This document shows, one piece after another, positions 1 through 8,187 of a DNA stretch of 64,000 bases. The stretch spans positions 124,001 to 188,000 of the forward strand of contig NZ_CAKKLX010000005.1 of assembly GCF_918698155.1 (NCBI RefSeq), read 5' to 3'. The notes under the pieces were generated by a model. That model searched no databases, was not told the DNA's origin, and saw only the letters and a program-made list of their open reading frames with translations. How positions within the stretch are numbered: position 1 is the first letter of the stretch; the number at the start of each line of letters is the position of its first letter. Both the position numbers and the translations under genes were made by a program. This DNA is from Roseomonas sp. CECT 9278 (GTDB lineage: Bacteria > Pseudomonadota > Alphaproteobacteria > Acetobacterales > Acetobacteraceae).

Positions 1-283
1 GGGCCCTCCGCACCGCCGCCAGTTCGGCCAGCAGGCGCTCATCCACCGGGCGGCTGGTGACGCGCGCGGCCTGGGCGACGGCGGACCAATAGCGGGCGGG
101 GATGCCGCGGCGCCGCCAGGCGCGGACGGTGACCGCCTCCACGTCCAGCACGACGGCGAGATCGTTGGCGCTCGGCCAGAGGTTGATGACCTCCGCGAAG
201 CTAGCAGGCGGCGGGGTGGCGGGACGGCGCGCGGGGGCGGGCTGTTCCACCGGTTTCGGCTGGGGGGAGATCCGGGCGGGCAT
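1..283 (-). CDS. Helix-turn-helix DNA-binding protein, 3' end outside window
   Basis: The reverse strand is open from an ATG at 283 to the window edge, giving at least 94 codons. The first 25 residues are proline/alanine-rich. A helix-turn-helix-like stretch follows (FAEVINLWPSANDLAVVL, then VRAWRRRGIPARYW near residues 50-62). This pattern is seen in small Cro-like or carph-isopro proteins that stand divergently to phage-type repressors. It diverges from the repressor at 382 and shares the intergenic operator region, so it is probably a partner regulator in the same switch. The C-terminus is missing and no exact family is assigned. Confidence 0.6.
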   Translation of the reverse strand, partial: MPARISPQPKPVEQPAPARRPATPPPASFAEVINLWPSANDLAVVLDVEAVTVRAWRRRGIPARYWSAVAQAARVTSRPVDERLLAELAAVRRA

Positions 284-342
284 GGGGGTAGATACGCAAT
301 GTCGCGGCACGGAAACAAGACTGTTTGTATTTGCAGAAACCT

Positions 343-374
343 GCTACACAATCGAGCCAGATGCGCTACATAAT
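343..374. promoter_or_regulatory. Operator pair upstream of the repressor gene
   Basis: Two near-identical 10-mers, GCTACACAAT (343-352) and GCTACATAAT (365-374), lie 22 bp apart, two helical turns, just before and over the start region of the repressor gene. The same 10-mer recurs downstream of the gene at 1168-1177. Spacing and placement fit autoregulation by the LexA-like repressor and control of the divergent gene at 283. Binding itself is inferred. Confidence 0.6.
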
Positions 375-381
375 GAAGCGT

Positions 382-1152
382 ATGGACACCTCAGCAGACC
401 GACTCCGCCGATTCCGTGAGGAAAAGGGCATCGGGAGTGGCGCCGAACTGGCCCGCCTCGCCGGCGTGCCGGAGGCGACCTATCGCGCTTACGAGAGCGG
501 GCGACGACCATTGACCGCGCGTGCCGCTCGCGAGCTCGCGGCACCGCTCGGGATCACCTGGCAGATGCTGCTGTTCGGGAAGGAGGCGTCCCCAACCGGG
601 ATCGCGATCAACACACCCGAGGAGGCAGCGGCGGCGCTTGGGCAGCGCGTGCGTCGCAAGCCCGTCGCAAAGGTTCCACAGACCTATTCCGGGCCGACCG
701 CGGCAGAGATCATCTCCATGGGTGGTGACACCTGGGCGCTGCTACCGGTCTACGACGCCACCGCCTCGGCCGGCCCGGGCCAGCTGATCGACGGCGAAGC
801 GGTCACCCACCGAATCGCGTTCCGGGAGGAGTGGATTCGGACGGTCACCACGGCGCCACTCGACCAGCTGGCCGTGATCAGTGTCGACGGCGATTCGATG
901 GAGCCCACCTTGCGGACCGGAGACACGGTGCTGATCGATTTCCGACAGAACCAGCCCGGCGATAAGGACGGCATCTACGCGATCCGCACCGGCAATGGGC
1001 TGCAGGTGAAGCGTGTGCAGGTCGAGCTGGGCAAACGATTGATCACCGTGATCTCGGACAACCCGGCCTATGCCGCGCAGCCGCACATCAATCCGGACGA
1101 TATCCATGTCATCGGGCGGGTGATCTGGCTGGGGCGCCAGGTCGGGGCCTAG
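382..1152 (+). CDS. XRE-family repressor with S24 (LexA-like) peptidase domain
   Basis: A cI/LexA-type transcriptional repressor of about 256 residues. Residues 1-65 form an XRE helix-turn-helix (AELARLAGVPEATYRAYESG). The C-terminal half is a LexA/signal-peptidase-like S24 domain with Ser172 in GDSMEPTL and Lys210 in QVKRV as the predicted Ser-Lys dyad, and an SAG sequence near the interdomain hinge as a possible self-cleavage site. Such repressors are inactivated during the SOS response in phage-like elements. The in-frame ATGs at 361 and 373 are alternative starts; 382 is preferred because it leaves both operator copies outside or at the edge of the coding region and starts right before the HTH. 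It probably governs the mobile-element operon that follows. Confidence 0.85.
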   Translation: MDTSADRLRRFREEKGIGSGAELARLAGVPEATYRAYESGRRPLTARAARELAAPLGITWQMLLFGKEASPTGIAINTPEEAAAALGQRVRRKPVAKVPQTYSGPTAAEIISMGGDTWALLPVYDATASAGPGQLIDGEAVTHRIAFREEWIRTVTTAPLDQLAVISVDGDSMEPTLRTGDTVLIDFRQNQPGDKDGIYAIRTGNGLQVKRVQVELGKRLITVISDNPAYAAQPHINPDDIHVIGRVIWLGRQVGA

Positions 1153-1160
1153 ATCAAAGA

Positions 1161-1177
1161 GTGTAGCGCTACACAAT
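1161..1177. promoter_or_regulatory. Perfect palindromic operator before the mobile-element operon
   Basis: GTGTAGCGCTACAC (1161-1174) is a perfect 14-bp palindrome, extended to GCTACACAAT at 1168-1177, identical to the operator upstream of the repressor gene. It lies between the repressor stop codon and the small gene at 1217. It is a likely binding site through which the repressor controls the recombinase operon. Confidence 0.6.
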
Positions 1178-1216
1178 CGCACTCCCCAAAGCGCTGGCGA
1201 TTCGTATTGTCACGAG

Positions 1217-1420
1217 ATGCAGCGTTCCGGACCCGTCAATTCCCACCTCCCGCCGCACCTCCGCGAGGTCTGCAGCATCTTGGCCGCGGGGCTGGTGCGG
1301 CTGCGCAGCCGCGCTGCCGAGGAAGCTGCGCGCGAGGAGGCCAACGAGGGAGAGTGTTGCCTCCACTTCCCGGCACCCGAGCGCCTCCATGCAACCCGGA
1401 CCAACCGGAGACCCGCATGA
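1217..1420 (+). CDS. Small conserved protein upstream of DUF2924
   Basis: A 67-residue basic protein (LREVCSILAAGLVRLRSR near the N-terminus, ending in an Arg/Pro-rich tail). Small proteins of this kind are regularly found directly before DUF2924 and recombinase genes in alphaproteobacterial integrated elements; their function is unknown. Its stop codon overlaps the start of the DUF2924 gene by four bases (ATGA), so the genes are translationally coupled. There is no signal peptide or membrane segment. It could be a DNA-associated accessory factor for the recombinase, but nothing in the sequence proves this. Confidence 0.65.
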   Translation: MQRSGPVNSHLPPHLREVCSILAAGLVRLRSRAAEEAAREEANEGECCLHFPAPERLHATRTNRRPA

Positions 1421-1923
1421 CACGCGCCACCAAATCCAAAGCCGGCACCCCGCCGGCGCCGACCATCCCCGCCATCCCGCCGGCCGACGTGCTGGGCCGG
1501 CTCGCGGCCCTCAAGACCACCGCCACGCCAGACCTGAAGCAGCAATGGCGGGACCTCTTCGCCGCCGAGCCGCCGCCCTACAATCGGCGCTTCCTGGAAA
1601 GCCGGCTAGCTTACCGCATACAAGAGCTCGCCTATGGCGGCCTGAAGCCCGAGACGATCCAGCGCCTCGAGGCCCTGGGTGAACAGCTCGACGGCGGAAA
1701 CCCCGTCCTCCGGCGCATCCGCGGCGACGACAAGCCGATCACCGGCACGCGGCTGATTCGTGAGTACCAGGGCGTCGAGCACTGCGTCACCGTGCTGCAC
1801 GACGGCTACGAGTATCAGGGCCGGCCCTACCAGTCGCTCTCCTCCATCGCGCGCGCCATCACCGGCACGCGCTGGAATGGCTGGCTGTTCTTCGGCCTGA
1901 AGAACCGGAGGGGCACAGCATGA
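1417..1923 (+). CDS. DUF2924 domain-containing protein
   Basis: A 168-residue protein. Residues 40-85 hold the DUF2924 pattern of aromatic and Leu-Arg residues (YNRRFLESRLAYRIQELAYG). The C-terminal part is a compact beta-rich segment reading GTRLIREYQG, then VLHDGYEYQGRPYQSLSSIA, then ITGTRWNGWLFFGL. That segment resembles the RAMA-type domain of restriction-associated proteins and also the C-terminus of the nuclease encoded at 10366. It overlaps its neighbours by 4 bases on both sides (ATGA at 1417 and at 1920). DUF2924 proteins nearly always accompany this class of serine recombinase. A role in element recognition or replication is an inference. Confidence 0.85.
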   Translation: MTRATKSKAGTPPAPTIPAIPPADVLGRLAALKTTATPDLKQQWRDLFAAEPPPYNRRFLESRLAYRIQELAYGGLKPETIQRLEALGEQLDGGNPVLRRIRGDDKPITGTRLIREYQGVEHCVTVLHDGYEYQGRPYQSLSSIARAITGTRWNGWLFFGLKNRRGTA

Positions 1924-3272
1924 AGCGCAAACCCACCGCTGAGGCCACGATGCCGGCCACGGTCAGGAAAATCCGCGCCGCCGTATACACGCGCAAGTCG
2001 AGCGAGGAAGGGCTCGACATGGAGTTTAACTCGCTCGACGCGCAGCGCGAGGCATGTGAGGCATACATCGCCAGCCAGCGGTCGGAGGGCTGGGTGCTGG
2101 TGCCGGACCGCTATGATGATGGCGGCGTCTCTGGCGGCACACTGGAGCGGCCGGCATTGCGCCGCATGCTGGCGGATATCGAGCGCGGCCGCCTCGATGT
2201 TATCGTCTGCTATAAACTGGACAGGCTATCCCGCGCGCTGATGGACTTCGCCAAGCTGGTTGAAGTATTCGATGCGAATAATGTGACATTCGTTTCAATT
2301 ACTCAATCTTTTAATACAACTACCAGCATGGGCCGGCTCACGCTGAATATATTGCTGAGCTTTGCACAGTTTGAGCGCGAATTAATTGGCGAGCGCATCC
2401 GCGACAAGGTTGCGGCGTCGCGGGCACGCGGGATCTGGATGGGCGGCTTCGTGCCCCTCGGCTACGACGCGCGGGACCGCAAGCTGCTGGTGAACGAGAC
2501 CGAGGCGGCGCTGGTGCGGCGCATCTTCGAGGGCTTCGTCGAGACGGAATCCGGCACCAGGCTGGTGCAGGCGCTGCGCGCCGAGGGCGCCACCACGAAG
2601 CGCGGCCGCGCCTTCACCAAGAGCGACGTCTATCGGGTGCTGAGCAACCGCACCTATCTCGGCGAAGCGATGCACAAGGGGAAGTCGCACCCGGGCGAGC
2701 ATGCCGCCATCGTGCCCCAGGCGATGTGGGACGCTGCCCACGCCCTGCTGACGATCAGCCCGCGGACCCGCGCCAACCGCACGCGCTGCCAGACGCCGTC
2801 TCTGCTGCGCGGGCTGATCTTCGGCAGCGACGGGCGTGCCATGTCGCCCACCCACGCGCGGGGGCGCCGTGGCCAGCAGTACCGCTACTATGTGAGCCAG
2901 TCCGTGCTGAAGGGCAGCGCCGCAGACGGGCCGGCCATCGCGCGCATTTCCGCCGCAGAGATCGAGGGCGTGGTCATCGCGCAGGTCCGCGGACTGCTGC
3001 GCCAGCCGGAGGTGGTGCTCGGGGCCTGGCGTGCAGCACGGGTGTCGGCGCCCGACATGACCGAGGACGAGGCCCGGCTGGCGCTGGAGCGGCTGGATCC
3101 CCTGTGGGAGGAACTCTTCCCCGCCGAGCAGGCGCGGATCATTCGCCTCCTGGTCGACCGAGTGGACATCGGGGTGGGCGGCGCCGACGTGCGGCTGAAG
3201 CTGGAGGGGCTGGCGAGCTTGGCGCGGGACCTTGCCGCGCCGTCGGCCGAACCACCGAGGGCTGCGGCATGA
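1920..3272 (+). CDS. Serine recombinase (resolvase/invertase family)
   Basis: A site-specific DNA recombinase of 450 residues. The N-terminal resolvase domain contains YTRKSS, with Ser27 as the likely nucleophile, then the conserved LDRLSRALMDF helix and the FAQFERELIGERIRD region. The recombinase domain follows (about 190-280, including VYRVLSNRTYLGEAMHKG), then a zinc-ribbon/coiled-coil region (RGLIFGSDGRAM onward). The gene is the core of the mobile-element operon and overlaps both neighbours by 4 bases. A segment around 2265-2395, coding the conserved catalytic core, is markedly A/T-richer than the rest of the gene. The protein is somewhat shorter than many large serine integrases. It may mobilise this island, but no attachment pair was found in the window. 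Confidence 0.93.
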   Translation: MKRKPTAEATMPATVRKIRAAVYTRKSSEEGLDMEFNSLDAQREACEAYIASQRSEGWVLVPDRYDDGGVSGGTLERPALRRMLADIERGRLDVIVCYKLDRLSRALMDFAKLVEVFDANNVTFVSITQSFNTTTSMGRLTLNILLSFAQFERELIGERIRDKVAASRARGIWMGGFVPLGYDARDRKLLVNETEAALVRRIFEGFVETESGTRLVQALRAEGATTKRGRAFTKSDVYRVLSNRTYLGEAMHKGKSHPGEHAAIVPQAMWDAAHALLTISPRTRANRTRCQTPSLLRGLIFGSDGRAMSPTHARGRRGQQYRYYVSQSVLKGSAADGPAIARISAAEIEGVVIAQVRGLLRQPEVVLGAWRAARVSAPDMTEDEARLALERLDPLWEELFPAEQARIIRLLVDRVDIGVGGADVRLKLEGLASLARDLAAPSAEPPRAAA

Positions 3273-3664
3273 CCGGCGCCGCGCAGATGCTGACCGTCCG
3301 GGTGCCGCTGGCGGTCCGGAAGCAGCGGGGCGGGCGGAAGCTGATGATCGCGCCGAGCAGCCCGGCGAACCGGGGCTTCTCGGCCGCGGACACCACGTTG
3401 GTCAAGGCGCTGGCCCGGGCGTTCCGGTGGCGGCGGATGCTGGAGAGCGGACGCTTCGGCACGATCGACGAGCTAGCTGCCGCCGAGAAGATCAACTCGT
3501 CCTATGTCTCGCGCCTGCTGCGGCTCACGCTGCTGGCGCCGGACATCGTCGAGGCGATCATGAACGGGCGGCTACAGGCAGGCGTCGAACTTACCTGTCT
3601 GATGGGCCCGCTACCAACTAGCTGGGAGACGCAGCAGCTCAGGCTTCGAGAGTGCGGCCCATGA
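3269..3664 (+). CDS. Small HTH protein of recombinase operon
   Basis: A 131-residue protein starting at an ATG that overlaps the recombinase stop. Residues 40-105 read as a ParB/LacI-like helix-turn-helix (FGTIDELAAAEKINSSYVSR, then LLRLTLLAPDIVEAIMNGR), a segment typical of the small gene that follows this recombinase class. In related proteins the tail is usually a Leu/Pro/Trp-rich motif; here GPLPTSWETQQLRL is recognisable but the very end (RECGP) looks altered, so the last codons may be a scar of the junction with the next module. It probably acts as a DNA-binding accessory factor. Regulation should follow the upstream operator. Confidence 0.75.
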   Translation: MTGAAQMLTVRVPLAVRKQRGGRKLMIAPSSPANRGFSAADTTLVKALARAFRWRRMLESGRFGTIDELAAAEKINSSYVSRLLRLTLLAPDIVEAIMNGRLQAGVELTCLMGPLPTSWETQQLRLRECGP

Positions 3665-3909
3665 CGCCGGCATTCTTGAATTGCTCCGCGGCCGCCGCGC
3701 CTCCCTGGCAAAGCAGTGACCCGAGCCGCCAGCGGATCGCCCGGGCTCGCCCGTTGGGGGAGCGTTCGGTCTCTGGCCCAACCTGTCAGCGCCAAACGAA
3801 GGAAATTTTGCTGGGGGGACCTGACGACTCTTTCGTGGCTGGATCGGGCATGGTACCCGTTTTCCCACAGAGATTGGTGTCCGCACCCGATCTTTCGGAC
3901 GGGAATGGG

Positions 3910-4455
3910 ATGAAGCTGGTTTCGACGCGCGAGGCGACGCGGCTTACAGGCCTCTCGACGGATCGGCTCCGCGAGTGGACGAGCCGACGTGCGATCATTC
4001 CCGCCGACGTCAGACCTAAGGGTCACGGCTCTCCTGCTCAGTTCACCTGGCAGACAATCCTCGTGATCCGCCTCGCCGCTGCGTTGCGCGCTCGGTTCCG
4101 TGTGGAGCTACACGCGCACCGCCCGCTTTTCGCGAGCCTGCGACGTGGCTTCCACGGCGTTTCCTTCATCGCCTTGTGGGATAAGCGACTGGCAATCCAC
4201 AGTAGCAGCCGCTGGCTTCTCCTCGACGCGTCGAGCGTCCCCCCCGAGCCGCAGGACGCCATCGTGCTTTGCCTGGCTCCGCACCTGGAGATTCTTTCGA
4301 CCGGCTTTGCACTCCCTCTCCCGTCTGTTGCAGACGGCCAACTCGATCTGTTCCCGGCACACGGGCTGCCTGCAAATTCGCCTGTCCCGCGGGCCGTGCC
4401 AGCGGTCCCGACCAGTCCCGCCGTCGCGCCGGGAAGGCGCCAGGCGACAGCATGA
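3910..4455 (+). CDS. MerR-like HTH protein of defence-like operon
   Basis: A 181-residue protein. The N-terminal 60 residues are a MerR-type helix-turn-helix (VSTREATRLTGLSTDRLREW, then a wing and ILVIRLAAALR). The rest has no family I recognise; the final 50 residues are Pro/Ala-rich. The start at 3910 is chosen because a purine-rich GGGAATGGG stretch lies just before it and the HTH begins there; an upstream in-frame extension to 3652 has no domain. The stop codon overlaps the methylase start (ATGA at 4452). It could regulate the operon or deliver the methylase/nuclease to DNA. Base composition is lower in G+C than the chromosome. Confidence 0.7.
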   Translation: MKLVSTREATRLTGLSTDRLREWTSRRAIIPADVRPKGHGSPAQFTWQTILVIRLAAALRARFRVELHAHRPLFASLRRGFHGVSFIALWDKRLAIHSSSRWLLLDASSVPPEPQDAIVLCLAPHLEILSTGFALPLPSVADGQLDLFPAHGLPANSPVPRAVPAVPTSPAVAPGRRQATA

Positions 4456-7400
4456 CGAGCGCCTCCTTCCGACAGGCTCTCGGCGCGACGGGCTACCTGA
4501 CGTCAAGTGGCAGGGCCGCGCCCGGGCTAACTCAAGCGGGGGACGCTGATGGCACCGCGCTTCGGTCCCTGTTCGTTGACGAGCGCGTCGGACTGAAGGC
4601 CGACGCGCTATTCCGCGCCCAGCGGACGCCGACGACGATATTCAAGGACGCGGGCTCGGAGACTCCGACCGAAGACCAGCTCCGGCGATGGCATGAAGCA
4701 GCCTGGAATATCGGCGTCGCTCCGCTGCTCTGGGTCGTGACGCCGACGGAGGTGAGACTTTACGACTGCTACGCCTCACCGCATCCCGCCGCCAGCGATA
4801 CGGCCGCGGGAGCGCCCATCGGCCGCTTCGTGCTCGGCTCCGAGGATCGCATGCGGGCACTTGACGCTGCGTGCGGGCGCCTCGCCACCGAGACCGGCGC
4901 CTTCTGGCGGAGCGAGGTAGGCGCACGCATCGACCGCCGCCATCGCGTGGACCGGGAACTTCTGGCCGAGATCAAGGCGCTTGAAGAGGCACTTGTGGCC
5001 GCGTCGACGGACAGTTCGAACAGGTCATTGCGTCCGCAGGCAGTCCAGGCCGACCGCAACTTCGCCCAGCGCCTCATCGGACGGTGCATCTTCACCTGGT
5101 ATCTGCTCGACAGAGAGATTGCGCAGCGGTTCCTTCCGCCGGCACTTCCACCGGACCTTGGGGAGATGTTCGCATCGCCCGACCGAGCGTTCGCCCTCTT
5201 CGACTGGCTGCGCGCGACCTTCAACGGCGACCTCTTCCCGATGGACGATCCAGGCGCCGAACGCCAGCAGCTTGCAGAGGCGCACCTTTCGCTAATGCGC
5301 GAGTTCGTCGCAGGTCGCAGCCTCGTTCCGGAACGGCGGGGCCAGGGGCGGCTCTTCCATTTCAGGTTCGACGCCATTCCGGTCGATCTGATCAGCTCGA
5401 TATACCAGCAGTTTGCGCGTTCTGGTGCGGCCGAGGAGGCGGCGTCTCAGGGCTTGCATTACACTCCGGTGGAATTGGTGCATCTCACTCTCGACCCAGT
5501 CTTTGAGGGGCTGCCGTCGACCGCGCGTGTCATCGATCCAACCTGCGGCTCTGGCGCCTTTCTGGTTGAGGCTTTCCGCCGTCTCGTATGGCGCGCGACC
5601 GGTGGCAAGCCGGCGACGCGGCAACTCGTGCGGCGCGTCCTGTACACCCAGCTCTTCGGCATCGACATCAATCGGTCCGCGCTCGGCATTGCTGCATTCA
5701 GCCTTTACCTAGCGGCGCTCGAACTTGATGACGAGCCGGTTGAGGACGTCCGAGACCTGAGGTTTGACCGGCTCATCGAGACCACGCTCTTCGAAGCGGA
5801 CGCCATCTCTGACGAACTTCCGACCGCTGTGTCCGCCGAACGCTTCGACGCCGTCGTCGGCAACCCGCCGTGGACGTTCGTGAGCCGCGAGGGTGGCTCC
5901 CGTAGGCGCATGACGGCCCAGCAGGACACACTCCGCCCGCGCCGCAGCCCTGATTGGCTGTTCCTTGCTGCCGCCGCTCGCCTTGCCGGTGACACCGGGC
6001 GGATTGGGATGGTGATGAAGGCCACCCCCTTCTTCTCAAAGGACAATCACGCCGTCGAGGCGAGGTCGGCGCTCCTCTCTAGGCTTGCTCCCGCCGCGCT
6101 GATCAATCTCTCGCTTCTGCGTAAGGAGGAGCTGTTCCCGGACGCCACTGGCCCAGCTCTTCTCTTCTTCGCCCGCTGCACGCTTGGACCCGCGGGCGAC
6201 CGACTGCTCGTCGGTTCGATGCCCTGGACGCCGGACTTCCGACGCACGGGCGTCTTCCACCTTAGCCCCGGTGAGATCAGGGCCCTGCCGCTGAAGCGGG
6301 TCTTGAGGACGCCTTCAATCCTTAAAGCGGTGGCATTCGGGACTGTGCGCGACGGCTGGCTCATCGAGCGCCTGGAACATGAATTCCCGACTCTCGATGA
6401 CCTCTTGCTCGATCTCGGCATCAGACCCCGCATCCACCGCGGCCAGGGATTCAAAGTCCGTGGCGCGGGTCAGACCACGACGCCCGCCAGCTACTTTGAT
6501 CTCCAGGTAGTAACGCCTGACGCATTTACGCCGTTCCGCATTGAGCAGTCGAAGCTGGGACGGTTCACCCACGAAACGCTGCACCGCATCCGCGGCCCAT
6601 TAATCTTCCGTGGGCCGCTACTGATTTGCCCGAAGGTTGGCTCCGAGGCCGGCGCCGAGAAGGGGCGCTACAGTGCAGCCGTTAGCTCTAGCGATGTGCT
6701 CTATAACCAAAGCTTCTTCGGCATCTCGTTCGCCGAGGCAGAGCACCGCAACGCTAAGGTGCTAAGCGGTGTCTTAAACGCAAGTCTGACCGCCTTCCAG
6801 TTCGCGTTCGGCGGGCCAACATGGGGGCTTGAGCGTCCGACCGTTGAGCCGCACGATCTTCTATCGCTTCGCGTGCCAGCATTGGCAGAGTGCGACGATG
6901 ATGTGCTCGACGCCGTCGTGCGAGCCGAGGCGAATGTCTCCACAAATCCTCACGACGCAGGCCTCCTGCTGGCGCTAGACGAAGCCGTCTTTGACCTATA
7001 CGGGCTGGAGCCCGATGAGCGCGTACTGGCTGGTGAGGCCGTTGCTCGCGCCCATCCGCTGGTGTTCGAGAATCGCGGCGTGCGGAGCACTCTGGTGGCT
7101 GCGCCTGCTACGAATGACGTCCGTGGCTATGCCGCGCAGGTCGCCCGAACTGTTGACGCTCACCTGCGCGCCCGCGGTCAGCGCCACCTAGAAGCGTTCA
7201 CGTACTCCCGTTCAGAAGGTTCGGGGAGTAACCTCGGTGTGCCAGGGATCACCACAGTCCGGTTCGTGATGTCCGCGGGCGCGCCCGGTGATCTACCGGT
7301 GGTCCGTGAGGGAGACCCGAGCGATCTGGATGCGCTTGCCGGCCTGCTGCGAGGCCGGCTCGAGGCGGATATGCCGCCATACCTCAACGAGCGCCGCCAA

Positions 7401-7541
7401 CTCCGCCTCTACGGCGCCGAAGACCTCTTCGTGCTGAAGCCAACGGAAGCCCGGTATTGGACCCGCACCGCCGGCCTCAACGACGCGGACGTGATCCTAG
7501 CCGATCACTGGCTTCGGAGGCGGGATGCTGCTGTCGCCTGA
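4452..7541 (+). CDS. N6-adenine DNA methylase, large (type IIG/Eco57I-like core)
   Basis: A 1029-residue predicted DNA adenine methyltransferase. Motif I (DPTCGSGAFLVEAF, Asp362) and motif IV (NPPW, Asn471) are intact, so S-adenosylmethionine binding and adenine-N6 methylation are expected. The N-terminal 340 residues are long, mixed alpha/beta and end in a helical segment typical of N6_Mtase proteins. The region after about 600 should hold target recognition. I see no clear PD-(D/E)XK motif inside it, unlike true type IIG enzymes; the nuclease appears to be the next gene. It overlaps the HTH gene by 4 bases and the nuclease gene by 17. The gene is less G+C-rich than flanking chromosome, which fits acquisition. 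A BREX- or DISARM-type methylase is an alternative, but no partner genes of those systems are seen. Confidence 0.85.
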   Translation: MTSASFRQALGATGYLTSSGRAAPGLTQAGDADGTALRSLFVDERVGLKADALFRAQRTPTTIFKDAGSETPTEDQLRRWHEAAWNIGVAPLLWVVTPTEVRLYDCYASPHPAASDTAAGAPIGRFVLGSEDRMRALDAACGRLATETGAFWRSEVGARIDRRHRVDRELLAEIKALEEALVAASTDSSNRSLRPQAVQADRNFAQRLIGRCIFTWYLLDREIAQRFLPPALPPDLGEMFASPDRAFALFDWLRATFNGDLFPMDDPGAERQQLAEAHLSLMREFVAGRSLVPERRGQGRLFHFRFDAIPVDLISSIYQQFARSGAAEEAASQGLHYTPVELVHLTLDPVFEGLPSTARVIDPTCGSGAFLVEAFRRLVWRATGGKPATRQLVRRVLYTQLFGIDINRSALGIAAFSLYLAALELDDEPVEDVRDLRFDRLIETTLFEADAISDELPTAVSAERFDAVVGNPPWTFVSREGGSRRRMTAQQDTLRPRRSPDWLFLAAAARLAGDTGRIGMVMKATPFFSKDNHAVEARSALLSRLAPAALINLSLLRKEELFPDATGPALLFFARCTLGPAGDRLLVGSMPWTPDFRRTGVFHLSPGEIRALPLKRVLRTPSILKAVAFGTVRDGWLIERLEHEFPTLDDLLLDLGIRPRIHRGQGFKVRGAGQTTTPASYFDLQVVTPDAFTPFRIEQSKLGRFTHETLHRIRGPLIFRGPLLICPKVGSEAGAEKGRYSAAVSSSDVLYNQSFFGISFAEAEHRNAKVLSGVLNASLTAFQFAFGGPTWGLERPTVEPHDLLSLRVPALAECDDDVLDAVVRAEANVSTNPHDAGLLLALDEAVFDLYGLEPDERVLAGEAVARAHPLVFENRGVRSTLVAAPATNDVRGYAAQVARTVDAHLRARGQRHLEAFTYSRSEGSGSNLGVPGITTVRFVMSAGAPGDLPVVREGDPSDLDALAGLLRGRLEADMPPYLNERRQLRLYGAEDLFVLKPTEARYWTRTAGLNDADVILADHWLRRRDAAVA

Positions 7542-8175
7542 TCGACCAGCCGGGCGCCCGCCGTTCTCGCTATACGATGACGAGGTGGCGACGGTAGTGG
7601 ACTTGGTCTGTCGGGGCGCCGCGGAGGCAAGGGGCCATTTGCAGGCTGGCATGATCGAGGTGCCTATCACCCGCCTCGTTCGAAAGGGCATCCGCAGGGT
7701 GAAGCAAGGCGCCAACCTCAGCAATGTGCAGCTTCGCGCGGGTGAGTTGGAACTGGATGACATGGCCAGCACCGATCCGACGGTCCTCGGCCGGATCGAT
7801 ATCACCCTCCAGTTCGTGCACCAATTTGGCGAGGAAGACGCGTACGTCGCCATTGAATGCAAGCGCGTGGGAGCCAGGCAGCACCAGCTAAATGCCCGCT
7901 ACGTGACCGACGGCGTGGAGCGGTTTGTCACCGGGCAGTACGCCTTGGGACATAGCGATTCGTTCATGCTCGGTTTTGTGCTCGTCTTGCCCGCCGAGGC
8001 AGCGGTCGCGTCCATCAGCGGCCGCGTCCGGTCCACCTACGGGGAGGAAGCGCAACTCATCCTCGAATCAGCTCACCCGGCGTCGCTAGCTGTGTTGAGC
8101 GGCCGACTCCTCCAGAAGGGCTCGCACGCCATGCGACTGCACCACATATTTGTCGACATGACTCCAGCCGCGTGA
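7525..8175 (+). CDS. Putative PD-(D/E)XK restriction nuclease paired with methylase
   Basis: A 216-residue protein starting inside the 3' end of the methylase gene. The middle contains RIDIT (Asp92) followed by AIECKR (Glu111, Lys113), a good match to the Asp...Glu-X-Lys catalytic triad of PD-(D/E)XK nucleases. The upstream helix (residues 10-45) could supply the first acidic residue. The remaining sequence does not match a family I can name. With the preceding methylase and HTH genes it makes a compact restriction-modification-like cassette. The start at 7525 overlaps the methylase stop by 17 bases, implying coupling. Cleavage activity is inferred from the motif only. Confidence 0.65.
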   Translation: MLLSPDRPAGRPPFSLYDDEVATVVDLVCRGAAEARGHLQAGMIEVPITRLVRKGIRRVKQGANLSNVQLRAGELELDDMASTDPTVLGRIDITLQFVHQFGEEDAYVAIECKRVGARQHQLNARYVTDGVERFVTGQYALGHSDSFMLGFVLVLPAEAAVASISGRVRSTYGEEAQLILESAHPASLAVLSGRLLQKGSHAMRLHHIFVDMTPAA

Positions 8176-8187
8176 CCTTGCCAGAAT

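Noticed and set aside
3652-3909. N-terminal extension of the MerR-like protein
   Set aside because: No domain or codon signature; the better ribosome-binding site and HTH start are at 3910.
4452-8175. BREX or DISARM locus
   Set aside because: Large methylase is present, but no PglZ, BrxC/BrxL, DrmA/DrmB or helicase genes are found nearby.
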